Source: Blautia wexlerae DSM 19850 (GTDB lineage: Bacteria > Bacillota > Clostridia > Lachnospirales > Lachnospiraceae). From it: a DNA stretch of 64,000 bases. The notes under the pieces are model-generated. The model was given only the letters and a program-made list of their open reading frames with translations. It was not told where the DNA came from and searched no databases. Both the position numbers and the translations under genes were made by a program. Positions 33,275 through 41,765 of the stretch are shown here, one piece after another. The DNA lies in assembly GCF_025148125.1 (NCBI RefSeq), contig NZ_CP102267.1, positions 3,420,501-3,484,500 on the forward strand, given 5' to 3'. Each line of letters begins with the position of its first letter. Position 1 is the first letter of the stretch.

Positions 33275-34099
33275 TCATATCTTTCTGTTCAGATACCAGA
33301 ACAATACAATACATCCAGCCATAATAAAAGTGCTGAAAATATCCGCTGCACATAACGTGTATTTCTGTTTTTTCTTATACTCTCCTGTAAATCCACGACA
33401 ACACATTGCTGCATGCATTTCTTCTGCCATTTCACCAGATTTCAGAAATGAGATTCCCAGCACACCTGACAAAGCTTTTGCTTTCTGAGGATTCTTTCCC
33501 ACTGACCTTAACCGGACAGACGTAAGAATAGCTGCACATATCTCTCCAAGCATCGAAATATATTTCAAAGTAATATCCAGCGTAAAAATAAATATGGATG
33601 GCAGCCGAAAAGTTCTCATACTCCCTGTCAGTTTATTCCAGGATGTCCCTGATGATAAAATACCAACCAGAGTTACAGATACATATACTCTTGAAGTAAT
33701 ATTCATTAAAGTCTGAGGAGTTCCCATAAATACAGATGGGAGAAGGATCAATATAGAAAACAGAACCGCACCTGCTGTTCCTCTCAGGATCTGACGGATA
33801 GCTTTTGCCGAAAAAAACGCCAGTCTGGCTGTCACTGCTGCACACATAATCAGAGTAAACAGATAATTTCCCGAACATGCAGTAAGAACAATATATAGAA
33901 GTGTATAAAACAGTTTCAGAGAAGGAGTGGCAGAAAATTTGCCATCCTTCCCTTCATAAAACCGCATTTTTGCAAGCACAGATAAAACTGATTTCGTACT
34001 TTTTGTTAAAAATGCTTCTTTATCTTTAGATGGAACATAAGTTTCTCCGGAACACATCCAGTCTGGAAGCATAGTTTCTTCTTTTTTATGATCATTCAT
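33275..34099 (-). CDS. cbiQ: ECF transporter transmembrane (T) component
   Basis: 274 residues. A soluble N-terminus (~60) is followed by membrane helices (LKLFYTLLYIVLTACSGNYL, TAGAVLFSILILLPSVFMG) and the cytoplasmic coupling segment with two Ala-Arg-Gly-type motifs, here MCCRGFTGEYKKKQKYT and SVRLRSVGKNPQKAK. T components link the ATPase to the substrate-binding S component. The start overlaps nothing and lies 3 bp after the cbiM stop, so it is translationally coupled. Confidence 0.85.
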   Translation of the reverse strand: MNDHKKEETMLPDWMCSGETYVPSKDKEAFLTKSTKSVLSVLAKMRFYEGKDGKFSATPSLKLFYTLLYIVLTACSGNYLFTLIMCAAVTARLAFFSAKAIRQILRGTAGAVLFSILILLPSVFMGTPQTLMNITSRVYVSVTLVGILSSGTSWNKLTGSMRTFRLPSIFIFTLDITLKYISMLGEICAAILTSVRLRSVGKNPQKAKALSGVLGISFLKSGEMAEEMHAAMCCRGFTGEYKKKQKYTLCAADIFSTFIMAGCIVLFWYLNRKI

Positions 34100-34102
34100 C
34101 TG

Positions 34103-35107
34103 TTATGCAGCCTTCTTTTTAAAATCAACTTTCTCTTTCATCATTGAAGAAATAATCTTAAAAATGATCACCAGAAGTGCCACGCCTACAATAGCCGAAA
34201 GAATATATCCTGTCCACTCAGGTAACCCGGACATAGAATAATCAGGAAACAAAGTTGACAGTTCAAATCCATTGGTCATTCCTGACGGAGTGTATCCAAG
34301 CTGGCTTCCGCCACTTACCAGACCAGCGATTTCATCAGCACCCCATTCACCCCAGGCAGTACCGGTTGCCAGAAGTCCCAGAGGAGTCAGTACGATGAGA
34401 ACAGCCATCAGTATATACAGTGGTTTAAATGCTGTCTTATCCGGAACAGCATCCAATGCTTTTGGTGTAACTTTTTCAACAAAGGTAAGTACCACTACTG
34501 TCAGAATAATCTCTGCCAGACCAAATAATGTAATATGTCCGATCATCATTGCAGGTATTGATACACTTAGCGGATACGGACAATAAAGAGCCTGGCCTTC
34601 TGCATTTTTGAACAGCAGTGGCTGAATACCAAATTCAACAGCTGCACAAAAGGCCGCAGCATTAATACCTATATATGAACTAATTGCCGCGCTAAGTTTG
34701 CGCATACCTGTTTTCTTCAAAAGAAGTTTATACAGGAAAAAGCCCAGATATGGCAATATAAATGCCATATTAAAACAGTTTGCCCCAAATGCAAGGATTC
34801 CGCCATCTCCAAAAAGAAGGGCCTGTATCAGCAGAGCAATAGAAACCGCTATGCACCCGGCTGCAGGACTTCCTGTCAGTATGGCAATAAGAGTTCCCCC
34901 TACTGCATGTCCTGTTGTACCGCCCGGAAGCGGAACATTAAACATCATTCCCAGGAATGAAAAGGCTGCCCCAATACCAAGAAGCGGCATCTTTGATTTC
35001 GGTATCTCTGTTTTTATTTTATGAATAGAATATCCCCACACCGGAAGCATGGCTGCTGTCATTACAGCACATGTTGACGGGCTTAAATAATTTTCAGGTA
35101 TATGCAT
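34103..35107 (-). CDS. cbiM: Cobalt/nickel ECF substrate-capture protein, CbiM/NikM with NikN-like tail
   Basis: 334 residues. The N-terminus MHIPENYLSPSTC supplies the metal through the amino group and His2, as in all CbiM/NikM proteins. It is followed by VPLPGGTTGHAVGGTLIAIL and GDGGILAFGANCFNMAFILP, the family signatures. The long C-terminal part (PDYSMSGLPEWTGYILSAIV) resembles the fused PDGLE/NikN domain, so no separate cbiN gene is needed. MHIPEN rather than MHIMEG is more often seen in nickel-type proteins, though this is not decisive. First gene of cbiMQO, with an operator-like element at its promoter. Confidence 0.88.
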   Translation of the reverse strand: MHIPENYLSPSTCAVMTAAMLPVWGYSIHKIKTEIPKSKMPLLGIGAAFSFLGMMFNVPLPGGTTGHAVGGTLIAILTGSPAAGCIAVSIALLIQALLFGDGGILAFGANCFNMAFILPYLGFFLYKLLLKKTGMRKLSAAISSYIGINAAAFCAAVEFGIQPLLFKNAEGQALYCPYPLSVSIPAMMIGHITLFGLAEIILTVVVLTFVEKVTPKALDAVPDKTAFKPLYILMAVLIVLTPLGLLATGTAWGEWGADEIAGLVSGGSQLGYTPSGMTNGFELSTLFPDYSMSGLPEWTGYILSAIVGVALLVIIFKIISSMMKEKVDFKKKAA

Positions 35108-35170
35108 AAATATACTTCCTTTCCTGTGAAAATATTATTTTTATCTGGCGCGCACCTTACAAACAACTGT

Positions 35171-35226
35171 ATTGTAGCACCACATTAAAGCGTCAACAAC
35201 CCACCCAAGGGGATATCTATATATTC
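35171..35226 (-). promoter_or_regulatory. cbiM promoter with shared metal-regulon element
   Basis: On the reverse strand, TTGTTG (35194-35199), 17 bp and TACAAT (35171-35176). The -35 is the end of ATCCCCTTGGGTGGGTTGTT, with GAATA 14 bp before the C-run. The same architecture occurs upstream of the nikB-like gene. No cobalamin riboswitch is present in the short leader. Confidence 0.7.
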
Positions 35227-35288
35227 TTATCCGGCATAGTTTTGCCTGTATTTTTCATACCACTATCGCACTTCCAAAAAAATCACAT

Positions 35289-36050
35289 TCACGAAAGTAC
35301 CGCATCCACCAGTCTCTGCGTATACTCTTCCTTGGGTTCATTGATGATATCATCGGGAATTCCGCTTTCCACTACTTTTCCCTCATACAGTACCAGAACC
35401 CTGTCACAGAACATCTGGACAAGGGCCAGATTATGACAAATAAAAATAAAAGACAGCCCATTCTTCTCTTTCAGGTCTTCCAGAAGCTCCATGATCTGTT
35501 TCTGTATGGTTACATCCAGAGCACTGGTTGCCTCATCACAGATCAGAACTTTTGGTTTTACTGCCAGAGCTCTTGCTATCGCAGCCCGCTGACACTGTCC
35601 GCCACTTACCTCATGAGGATATCTTTTTGCATATTCCTTCTCAAGGCCGCACTGCTCAAGCAATTCTGCTACTCTTTTCTCCACATCAGCCTTTTTCATT
35701 CCACGGTTTCTAAGACTCTCACCAATTCCGTCACCCAGTGTCCTTCTGGGATCAAAAGAACCCACCGGATTCTGAAAAACCATCTGTATATCTCCATATA
35801 CCTCTTTCAGCTGACTTTGTTTCAGTCTTGTAATATCTTTTCCTTCAAATTTCAATGTACCCTCTGTGATATCAGTCAGCCGGGTGAGCAGCTTTGCTAT
35901 TGTACTTTTCCCACTGCCGGATTCTCCTACGATTCCCAGCGTTTCTCCTTTTTTTAGTGTAAAGCTTACATCATTTACTGCTTTAAAAGGATTTTTTCCT
36001 CTCTGGGTAAATATTTTTGTTAAATGTTCTGCCTCTAAAAGTATGCTCAT
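35289..36050 (-). CDS. Nickel/oligopeptide ABC ATPase, NikE/DppF type
   Basis: 253 residues. Walker A GIVGESGSGKSTIAKLLTRL, Q-loop IQMVFQNPVGSFDPRRTLGD, signature VSGGQCQRAAIARALAVKPK, Walker B LICDEATSALD and switch ICHNLALVQ. The short length without the C-terminal zinc-ribbon-like oligopeptide tail fits the nickel-type branch. Its start overlaps the end of the NikD-type gene by 4 bp, showing translational coupling. It is the last gene of a five-gene operon. Confidence 0.85.
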   Translation of the reverse strand: MSILLEAEHLTKIFTQRGKNPFKAVNDVSFTLKKGETLGIVGESGSGKSTIAKLLTRLTDITEGTLKFEGKDITRLKQSQLKEVYGDIQMVFQNPVGSFDPRRTLGDGIGESLRNRGMKKADVEKRVAELLEQCGLEKEYAKRYPHEVSGGQCQRAAIARALAVKPKVLICDEATSALDVTIQKQIMELLEDLKEKNGLSFIFICHNLALVQMFCDRVLVLYEGKVVESGIPDDIINEPKEEYTQRLVDAVLS

Positions 36051-36841
36051 ACTCTGACCTTCCTTTGCAGCTTTGGTACAGCCTCCAGCAATTTCCTGGT
36101 ATACGGATCCCGGGGATGATCCAGTACACGGTCTGCTGTGCCATATTCTACTGTTTTTCCATTTTTCAAAACCAACACAGTATCTGCCATTGCCCGGACT
36201 ACCCCGATATCATGTGTCACGATCACAATTGCAGTTCCAAACAACTCTCTTAACTTAAGCATTTCCCTTACAACCTGACGCTGTACAGACACATCCAGAG
36301 CACTGGTCGGTTCATCCGCAAATAGGATGGGCGGATTCATAAGCATGGCAATTGCAATACCTGCTCTCTGATTCATTCCGCCTGACAGTTCAAATGGATA
36401 ACTGTCCCACACACGCTGACTGTCCTTAAAGTTCAGTTTATCAAACAGATCCATTGCCCTGCTTTTGGCCTCACTTCTTGTTATCTTCGTATGTACACGC
36501 ATACTTTCATAAATCTGTTCTCCAATGGTGCGGATCGGGCACAGGGAAGCACCTGCATCCTGAAAGATCATGCCAATTCCTGCACCTCTGATCTTTCTTT
36601 TTTCTTTCTCCGGTATATCCAGAATATTCTGATTCATATATCGGATATCTCCTCTTGTCACAAGACCATCCGGTCCCAGAAGTCCCATTGCGGCTTTGAT
36701 CAGGGTGCTTTTCCCACTGCCGGATTCTCCCACAAGGCCAAGTATCTCTCCATGTTCAAGAGAGAAGCTCACATCATGAACCACCGCTTTCCCGCCAAAT
36801 GATATCTCTACGGAATCGTAGGTCAGTATTTTTCTATCCAT
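36047..36841 (-). CDS. Nickel/oligopeptide ABC ATPase, NikD/DppD type
   Basis: 264 residues. Walker A GLVGESGSGKSTLIKAAMGL, Q-loop GMIFQDAGASLCPIRTIGEQ, signature FELSGGMNQRAGIAIAMLMN and Walker B LFADEPTSALDVSVQ. It forms the heterodimeric ATPase with the following gene product. The C-terminus is short (PYTRKLLEAVPKLQ) as in NikD. It is preceded by a hairpin that separates it from the abundant binding protein. Confidence 0.85.
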   Translation of the reverse strand: MDRKILTYDSVEISFGGKAVVHDVSFSLEHGEILGLVGESGSGKSTLIKAAMGLLGPDGLVTRGDIRYMNQNILDIPEKEKRKIRGAGIGMIFQDAGASLCPIRTIGEQIYESMRVHTKITRSEAKSRAMDLFDKLNFKDSQRVWDSYPFELSGGMNQRAGIAIAMLMNPPILFADEPTSALDVSVQRQVVREMLKLRELFGTAIVIVTHDIGVVRAMADTVLVLKNGKTVEYGTADRVLDHPRDPYTRKLLEAVPKLQRKVRV

Positions 36842-36875
36842 TTCTGTAAACCATCCTTGTTAATACTTACCAAAT

Positions 36876-36901
36876 CAGGGGCAAAATATCTTTTGCCCCT
36901 G
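36876..36901 (-). terminator. Intercistronic hairpin after the binding-protein gene
   Basis: CAGGGGCAAAA pairs perfectly with TTTTGCCCCTG around 4 nt. On the reverse strand it is followed by ATTTGGTAAG, not a clean T run, so it probably attenuates or stabilises rather than fully terminates. Confidence 0.6.
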
Positions 36902-36941
36902 AAATATCATCGTTCACATATTCTTCATTTATTGTTACAGT

Positions 36942-38480
36942 TTAGTTGATATCCAAATCCGCTGTCAGTTCATAATAATCACATGGATGTGCAGTCAGTC
37001 CTGTTACATTAGACTGCATGATCATACTCATTCTCAGGTAAGAGCAGAATACATAGGCATTGTCATCCAGGATTGTCTGCTGCATCTGAATCGCCAGATC
37101 TGAACGCTTATCTGCGTCGAATTCTTGCTTCATCTGTTTTTCCAGATCTTCCAGTTTATCACTGTGATAATGTCCGTTATTGCTTGCAGATTCATCCAGT
37201 GTGCAGGAAGTGAAGAAATACTCCGGATCTCCTGTAGGTGCAGTTACCATGGCACTTGCATATACATCCCATAATGCAGGGTCTTTACGGATAGTATTAT
37301 TATCAGAGGTACAATTTATCTGAACATCCATACCGATTTCTTTTAAGGTTGCCTGTGCAGACTCTGCAAGAAGCGGAAGCTCCTGACGGCTGGGATAAGT
37401 AAGCCAGCGGATCTCCAGTTTCTGTCCGTCTTTTTCACGGATACCGTCACCATCGGAATCCACCCATCCTGCTTCCTCCAGAACCTTCTTTGCCCCATCA
37501 GGATCATAGCTCTCTGTTGTCAGATTCTGCCCTCCAAAAGAGAAGGTATCCGGGAAAACACCGACTGCAGGATATCCATATCCATTCAGAAGCACAGACA
37601 CAAAGCTGTCCTTATCAATACCCATGGCAATTGCTTTACGCACTGCCGGGTCAGATGTTACAGGACTTTCAAAGTTCATCCACGCATAGAATGCACGGCT
37701 TGTAGCTGTACTGGTAAATGTAAAGTCATCATTTTCAAATAAAGGATAGCTTGCATATGCCATACCATAGGCAGCATTAATCTCCCCTGCCTGAAGAGCC
37801 ATTGCCAGTGTATCACCGTCAGAGATTGTACGGACAGTGATCTCATCCACATTCACATCTCCGTTCCAGTAGTTTTCATTCTTTACAAGATTAACATGAT
37901 CATCTGTCACCAGTTCAGTTGCCACATAAGGACCTGTACCGATCACTATACCATCATCACTGATACCTGCCTGCATATCAATAATACATCCATAAGGATC
38001 ACTGAGATAATTGATCAGTGCAGGCTTCGGTTCTGTAGTCTTTATGGTAACAGTATTTCCATCTGCCTCGATAGTATCAATGCAAAGATCTCCTGCTGCA
38101 CGCTCATGATTGGCAACCAAAGCCTCCAGGCTTTCCTTTACTGCTTCTCCGTCACAGGCACGTCCATTGGAAAACACAACTCCGTCGTTCAGTGTGATCT
38201 TCCAGGTCAGCTCGTCAATATTTTCATACTCTTTTGCGATCCATGGCTCTATTTCCATTGTATCAGAATAACGGAAAAGAGTTTCCCCTACTCCATAACG
38301 GATGCAAGCCCATCCTGCATAGGTATTCTGAGGATTAATATCTGCCTCCTCATTTTCCGCATTAAAGGTGGTATCGCCAAATACCAATGTCTTTTTTTCT
38401 GCTGCCAGTGTTGGCATAGCTGTCATTCCTACTGCCAGCCCCAGGGCAATTGCCATTGCCAGAAATTTCTTTGTTCTCAT
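36942..38480 (-). CDS. Nickel/oligopeptide-type extracellular binding protein
   Basis: 512 residues of the SBP_bac_5 family. The signal peptide KKFLAMAIALGLAVGMTAMP ends in TLAAEKK without a lipobox Cys. The mature part starts TLVFGDTTFNAENEEADINP, with YGVGETLFRYSDTMEIEPW, the region where NikA- and CntA-like proteins differ from peptide binders by the GVGETLF motif. IGTGPYVATELVTDDHVNLV and NYWNGDVNVDEITVRTISDG follow. Metal specificity is suggested by these motifs and by a promoter element shared with cbiMQO; an oligopeptide role cannot be excluded. Third gene of the operon. Confidence 0.78.
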   Translation of the reverse strand: MRTKKFLAMAIALGLAVGMTAMPTLAAEKKTLVFGDTTFNAENEEADINPQNTYAGWACIRYGVGETLFRYSDTMEIEPWIAKEYENIDELTWKITLNDGVVFSNGRACDGEAVKESLEALVANHERAAGDLCIDTIEADGNTVTIKTTEPKPALINYLSDPYGCIIDMQAGISDDGIVIGTGPYVATELVTDDHVNLVKNENYWNGDVNVDEITVRTISDGDTLAMALQAGEINAAYGMAYASYPLFENDDFTFTSTATSRAFYAWMNFESPVTSDPAVRKAIAMGIDKDSFVSVLLNGYGYPAVGVFPDTFSFGGQNLTTESYDPDGAKKVLEEAGWVDSDGDGIREKDGQKLEIRWLTYPSRQELPLLAESAQATLKEIGMDVQINCTSDNNTIRKDPALWDVYASAMVTAPTGDPEYFFTSCTLDESASNNGHYHSDKLEDLEKQMKQEFDADKRSDLAIQMQQTILDDNAYVFCSYLRMSMIMQSNVTGLTAHPCDYYELTADLDIN

Positions 38481-38514
38481 TTTCTTTCCTCCTCGTTTGT
38501 TTTCATATTACTTA

Positions 38515-39381
38515 TCATGAACGGCTGTTCTTAGGATCCAGATAGTCACGAACTGTATCACCTAACAGATTGAAAATTGCCACAGATATAAAAATTGCAA
38601 TTCCAGGTGATAATACTACCCATGGATATGTTTGGATCATACTTCGTCCGCTGCTCATCATACTTCCCCATTCAGCCATGGGAATCTGTGCTCCCAGTCC
38701 AAGAAATGACAGACCTGCAAGTTCCATCATCATGGTACCGATATCAAGCATGGCTGTTACCAGAACAGGGCCCAGCATATTTGGAAGAATATGTCTGAGC
38801 ATAATCTGACCTGAGCTGTCACCTGCCAGTATGGCAGCATGAATATAGGGTTCCTCTTTTAATGCCAGAGTCTGCCCTCTGGCAATACGTGAATATTTCG
38901 GCCAGCTTACTACTGCCAGTGCTATAACAGCATTCTGAATGCCTCCCCCAAGAATAGCTGCAATCGCCATGGCAAATACAAGCCCAGGGAAAGCAAGACA
39001 TATATCTGAGATTCTCATCATAACAGTATCTGCAGCTCCGCCAAAATATCCGCAGCATACACCCACAGCTGTTCCTAACACAAAAATCACAGCAACCAGG
39101 ATAAAGGTCGAAAAAATACTGGCTCTTGCACCACTTATAACTCTGGACAGCATATCTCTCCCATATGTATCTGTTCCCATAGGATGCTGAAGACTGGGGG
39201 GCTGAAGTGCACTTGCCAGATCCTGTGCATAAGGGTCATATGGACAGAGATGCTCTGAAAAAACTGCAAGTATCACAAGCCCTATTGCCAGAATAAGAAA
39301 AAAGACCAGCTTTTGTTTTATATGGTTTTTCTTAATCTTCTGTACACGCACTGTCACATTTTTATTCTGCTTTTCACTCAT
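38515..39381 (-). CDS. Nickel/oligopeptide ABC permease, NikC/DppC type
   Basis: 288 residues from the ATG at 39381, which overlaps the previous stop as ATGA and has GGAGG nearby. The upstream in-frame extension is inside the partner gene. An N-terminal basic tail and helix (KLVFFLILAIGLVILAVFS) is followed by the extracytoplasmic HPMGTDTYGRDMLSRVISGA, typical of the C subunit, and the EAA loop LKEEPYIHAAILAGDSSGQI. It pairs with the NikB-type permease. Confidence 0.88.
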   Translation of the reverse strand: MSEKQNKNVTVRVQKIKKNHIKQKLVFFLILAIGLVILAVFSEHLCPYDPYAQDLASALQPPSLQHPMGTDTYGRDMLSRVISGARASIFSTFILVAVIFVLGTAVGVCCGYFGGAADTVMMRISDICLAFPGLVFAMAIAAILGGGIQNAVIALAVVSWPKYSRIARGQTLALKEEPYIHAAILAGDSSGQIMLRHILPNMLGPVLVTAMLDIGTMMMELAGLSFLGLGAQIPMAEWGSMMSSGRSMIQTYPWVVLSPGIAIFISVAIFNLLGDTVRDYLDPKNSRS

Positions 39382-40322
39382 TGTTTCACACCTCCCAGAC
39401 GGATTCTCGGATCCAGGAACCGGTATGACAGATCTGTAAGCAGATTTACTACAACATAGATGATCGCCATCCACATAACATATGCCTGAATAATAGGATA
39501 ATCACGCATGGAGATAGCATCTACTGCCATCTTTCCAACTCCATCCCACATAAAGATTGATTCTACGATTGCAGTTCCTCCCAGCAGATTTCCCACTGAC
39601 AGCATCAGCAAGGTAATGATGGTTACCAGCGAAGCCTTCATAATACTTTTCCAAAGAGTGACAGAAAACTTTACTCCTCTTGCTTTCGCTCCTGCCACAT
39701 AATCTTTACTCAGTTCATCCAGCACAGTTGCACGGACCTGGCGAAGATACTTGGCCGACATGGCAATTGCCAGAGTGATTGCCGGCATTGCCACACTCTT
39801 TAAACTTACATCTTTGGATATAACCGGAAAAATCCGCAACCTGATCGCAAGAAAATACATCAACAGCAATGATACAAAAAAATTAGGAAGACTGTTTCCT
39901 ATAAAGCTGCATAAACGGATCAGATAATCCGTAATCGTATTCTGTTTCACTGCTGACAGAATCCCCAGAGGGATTGATATGATGATGGTCAGCAAAATAG
40001 ATGTCACTGTAAGAAGCAGCGTTGCCGGAAGCTTCGATATGAACGTATCAAAAACCGGAAGACTGGATACATAGCTGTTTCCCATATCTCCATGAAGCAG
40101 TTTCCCAAGCCACACAAAATACTGGGTCAGAAATGGTTTGTCCAGTCCCAGCTGTTCTCTGGCTGCATTTAACTTATCTTCTGACAGAATCTGTCCTGTA
40201 TTTTCCATTTTTTGTGTCACTACATCACTTCCCGCAATCCGCATCATGCCATAGGAGAGAAAAGTAATCGCAAACAAAATGGGAATCAGCTGGAGCAGTC
40301 GTCTGAATGCATATTTTCTCAT
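39378..40322 (-). CDS. Nickel/oligopeptide ABC permease, NikB/DppB type
   Basis: 314 residues. The N-terminus RKYAFRRLLQLIPILFAITF is the standard first helix of the B subunit. It continues LGLDKPFLTQYFVWLGKLLH, GDMGNSY and the EAA loop LDELSKDYVAGAKARGVKFS. It is the first gene of the operon B-C-A-D-E, the same order as the E. coli nik operon apart from the position of the A gene. GGAGATA precedes the start. Confidence 0.9.
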   Translation of the reverse strand: MRKYAFRRLLQLIPILFAITFLSYGMMRIAGSDVVTQKMENTGQILSEDKLNAAREQLGLDKPFLTQYFVWLGKLLHGDMGNSYVSSLPVFDTFISKLPATLLLTVTSILLTIIISIPLGILSAVKQNTITDYLIRLCSFIGNSLPNFFVSLLLMYFLAIRLRIFPVISKDVSLKSVAMPAITLAIAMSAKYLRQVRATVLDELSKDYVAGAKARGVKFSVTLWKSIMKASLVTIITLLMLSVGNLLGGTAIVESIFMWDGVGKMAVDAISMRDYPIIQAYVMWMAIIYVVVNLLTDLSYRFLDPRIRLGGVKQ

Positions 40323-40378
40323 TTGATTATCTCCATTTTATAATTTTTCAAAATTGTACTCCTAATTAGCCACCATTC

Positions 40379-40433
40379 AGTTTAACAAAAGCAAAAATAG
40401 CCCACAACCCACCCTGGGGGTTATAAGCTATTC
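40379..40433 (-). promoter_or_regulatory. Promoter of the nik-like operon with shared metal-regulon element
   Basis: On the reverse strand, AACCCCCAGGGTGGGTTGTG leads into the -35 TTGTGG (40402-40407), then 17 bp and TAAACT (40379-40384), with GAATA 13 bp before the C-run. GGGTGGGTTGT is identical to the cbiM element, and both touch a weak -35 box in the same way. Confidence 0.7.
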
Positions 40434-40572
40434 TTAATTTGAATATCTATCGTCATTTTTGGAATAGGTTTTTTTAATATCAGCAATAATTTAAAACAAC
40501 CATCCCATTTTGTTCTAAACTATGTTATACTACAAGAGCTGTCGAACCTCCAGCAGGAAGGAGGTGAGTTTC

Positions 40573-40662
40573 ATGGAAGCAATTTTTACTTCATTTCTTG
40601 TCTCTGTCATAGCAGGCGTAGTTAGCTACTACATATGCAAATGGCTGGACAGCGGACATTAG
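40573..40662 (+). CDS. 29-residue single-helix membrane peptide (type I toxin-like)
   Basis: A strong GGAAGGAGG site precedes the ATG by 8-10 nt. The peptide is MEAIFTSFLVSVIAGVVSYY followed by ICKWLDSGH: one hydrophobic helix of about 20 residues and a short polar tail. A TATACT box is about 45 bp upstream and a strong terminator about 40 bp downstream, so the unit looks like an independent short transcript. Size and layout resemble the membrane peptides of type I toxin-antitoxin modules (Fst, BsrG, TxpA). No antisense RNA could be identified, so a toxin role is only a hypothesis; a small membrane regulator is the alternative. Confidence 0.6.
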   Translation: MEAIFTSFLVSVIAGVVSYYICKWLDSGH

Positions 40663-40703
40663 ACAGCAACAGTCTAAACGGAACAGCTCCCCGTAACGAG
40701 CAA

Positions 40704-40737
40704 GAAAGCCCTCAGAGCGGCAACTCTGAGGGCTTTC
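40704..40737 (+). terminator. Terminator of the small-peptide transcript
   Basis: GAAAGCCCTCAGAG pairs perfectly with CTCTGAGGGCTTTC around a 6-nt loop, followed by GTTTCG. The stem is unusually long and GC-rich for this region. Confidence 0.8.
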
Positions 40738-40821
40738 GTTTCGCTTCATGGAAATTTCACTTCATTTCTTAGCTACTATTAGTATATGCAAAATAAGTTA
40801 AAAAGTCAACTGCAATTTTTA

Positions 40822-41730
40822 TTAATGCTTCGGCAGTCTGCTCTTTAAAAACTCCACAAGCTCTGCCACACTCTCATCCATTTCTTCTCCTTTGTGGAGT
40901 ATAAAACCAAAAATCACTTTACTGTCTCCAAGATCCAGAGGGATTCCCGGTGTAGTTCCTTCTTTGTTTTCTGACAGGTAACTTCCGCTTATATTTGCCA
41001 CCTTACTGTTCTTCAGCATTTTTTCCATAATATAATCACTGTTGGTCAGCACGGAAATGTCAATATCCTTCCATTGGAATGCATCTTCTTTTACAGCACC
41101 GATGTCAAAAAATTCATCCTGATAATTCTGTATAAAACGGATTCCCTCCAGGTCTTCCAGTTCTGCCCTCTCTTTGCCGGAATTGTAAAGCTCTGTCAGC
41201 CTTCCCGGATACAGCATTACATCTGTTTCATAGATAGGTTCGAAATGCATTTTGTTTTTTGACAATTCATACAGGAAATTTTCCTTCTGCTGACTGAGGA
41301 TATATACAAAACCAATATCATCCATATAATCCCGGACTCTTTCCATTACGCTTTGTACACCTGCTGTTGTTACCTGGAAATGATATTTTTTTTCATAGGT
41401 TTCATTATAAAAGTCTACAAATTGATTGGCAAACCAGGAGCTGGGATTTAAAGATATCCGGATCCATTTTGTCATTCCGCTGGAAGCCATATTTTCCAGA
41501 ACATTTACTTCATTTATAATTTTCGACGCATATTCATACATCTTATGCCCCTGTACTGTCAGTCTGATTCCTCTTGGCAGTCGTTCAAAAAGCTGCATTC
41601 CCAGCGTATCTTCCAGTCCCTTGATTACCTTGCTGACACTGGGCTGTGTAGAATACAGATTTTTCGCAGCATCACTGAATGAACCAGTCTGCGCACATAC
41701 TACGAAATACTGTAATTGTTTTAAATCCAT
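40822..41730 (-). CDS. LysR-family transcriptional regulator
   Basis: 302 residues from the ATG at 41730 with AGAGGG upstream; a longer start at 41766 abuts the next gene and has no site. The N-terminus LKQLQYFVVCAQTGSFSDAA, KNLYSTQPSVSKVIKGLEDT and LGMQLFERLPRGIRLT is a standard LysR helix-turn-helix. The C-terminal effector domain is diverged, with no obvious ligand motif. It lies 36 bp after the PAS-GGDEF gene in the same direction, so it may be co-transcribed under the c-di-GMP riboswitch. The nik-like promoter is 400 bp away, which makes a role there possible but unproven. Confidence 0.87.
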   Translation of the reverse strand: MDLKQLQYFVVCAQTGSFSDAAKNLYSTQPSVSKVIKGLEDTLGMQLFERLPRGIRLTVQGHKMYEYASKIINEVNVLENMASSGMTKWIRISLNPSSWFANQFVDFYNETYEKKYHFQVTTAGVQSVMERVRDYMDDIGFVYILSQQKENFLYELSKNKMHFEPIYETDVMLYPGRLTELYNSGKERAELEDLEGIRFIQNYQDEFFDIGAVKEDAFQWKDIDISVLTNSDYIMEKMLKNSKVANISGSYLSENKEGTTPGIPLDLGDSKVIFGFILHKGEEMDESVAELVEFLKSRLPKH

Positions 41731-41765
41731 AAAGATTTTATCCCTCTTTCTGTTTTTATCCGCCA

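Noticed and set aside
33243..33353. Extended start of CbiO
   Set aside because: The extra 37 codons overlap cbiQ and lack similarity to ECF ATPases, while MIRLENV is the normal start with AGAGGG upstream.
35108..35288. Cobalamin or NiCo riboswitch before cbiM
   Set aside because: The leader is too short and lacks the B12 box and the NiCo core. Only a promoter and the C/G-rich element are present.
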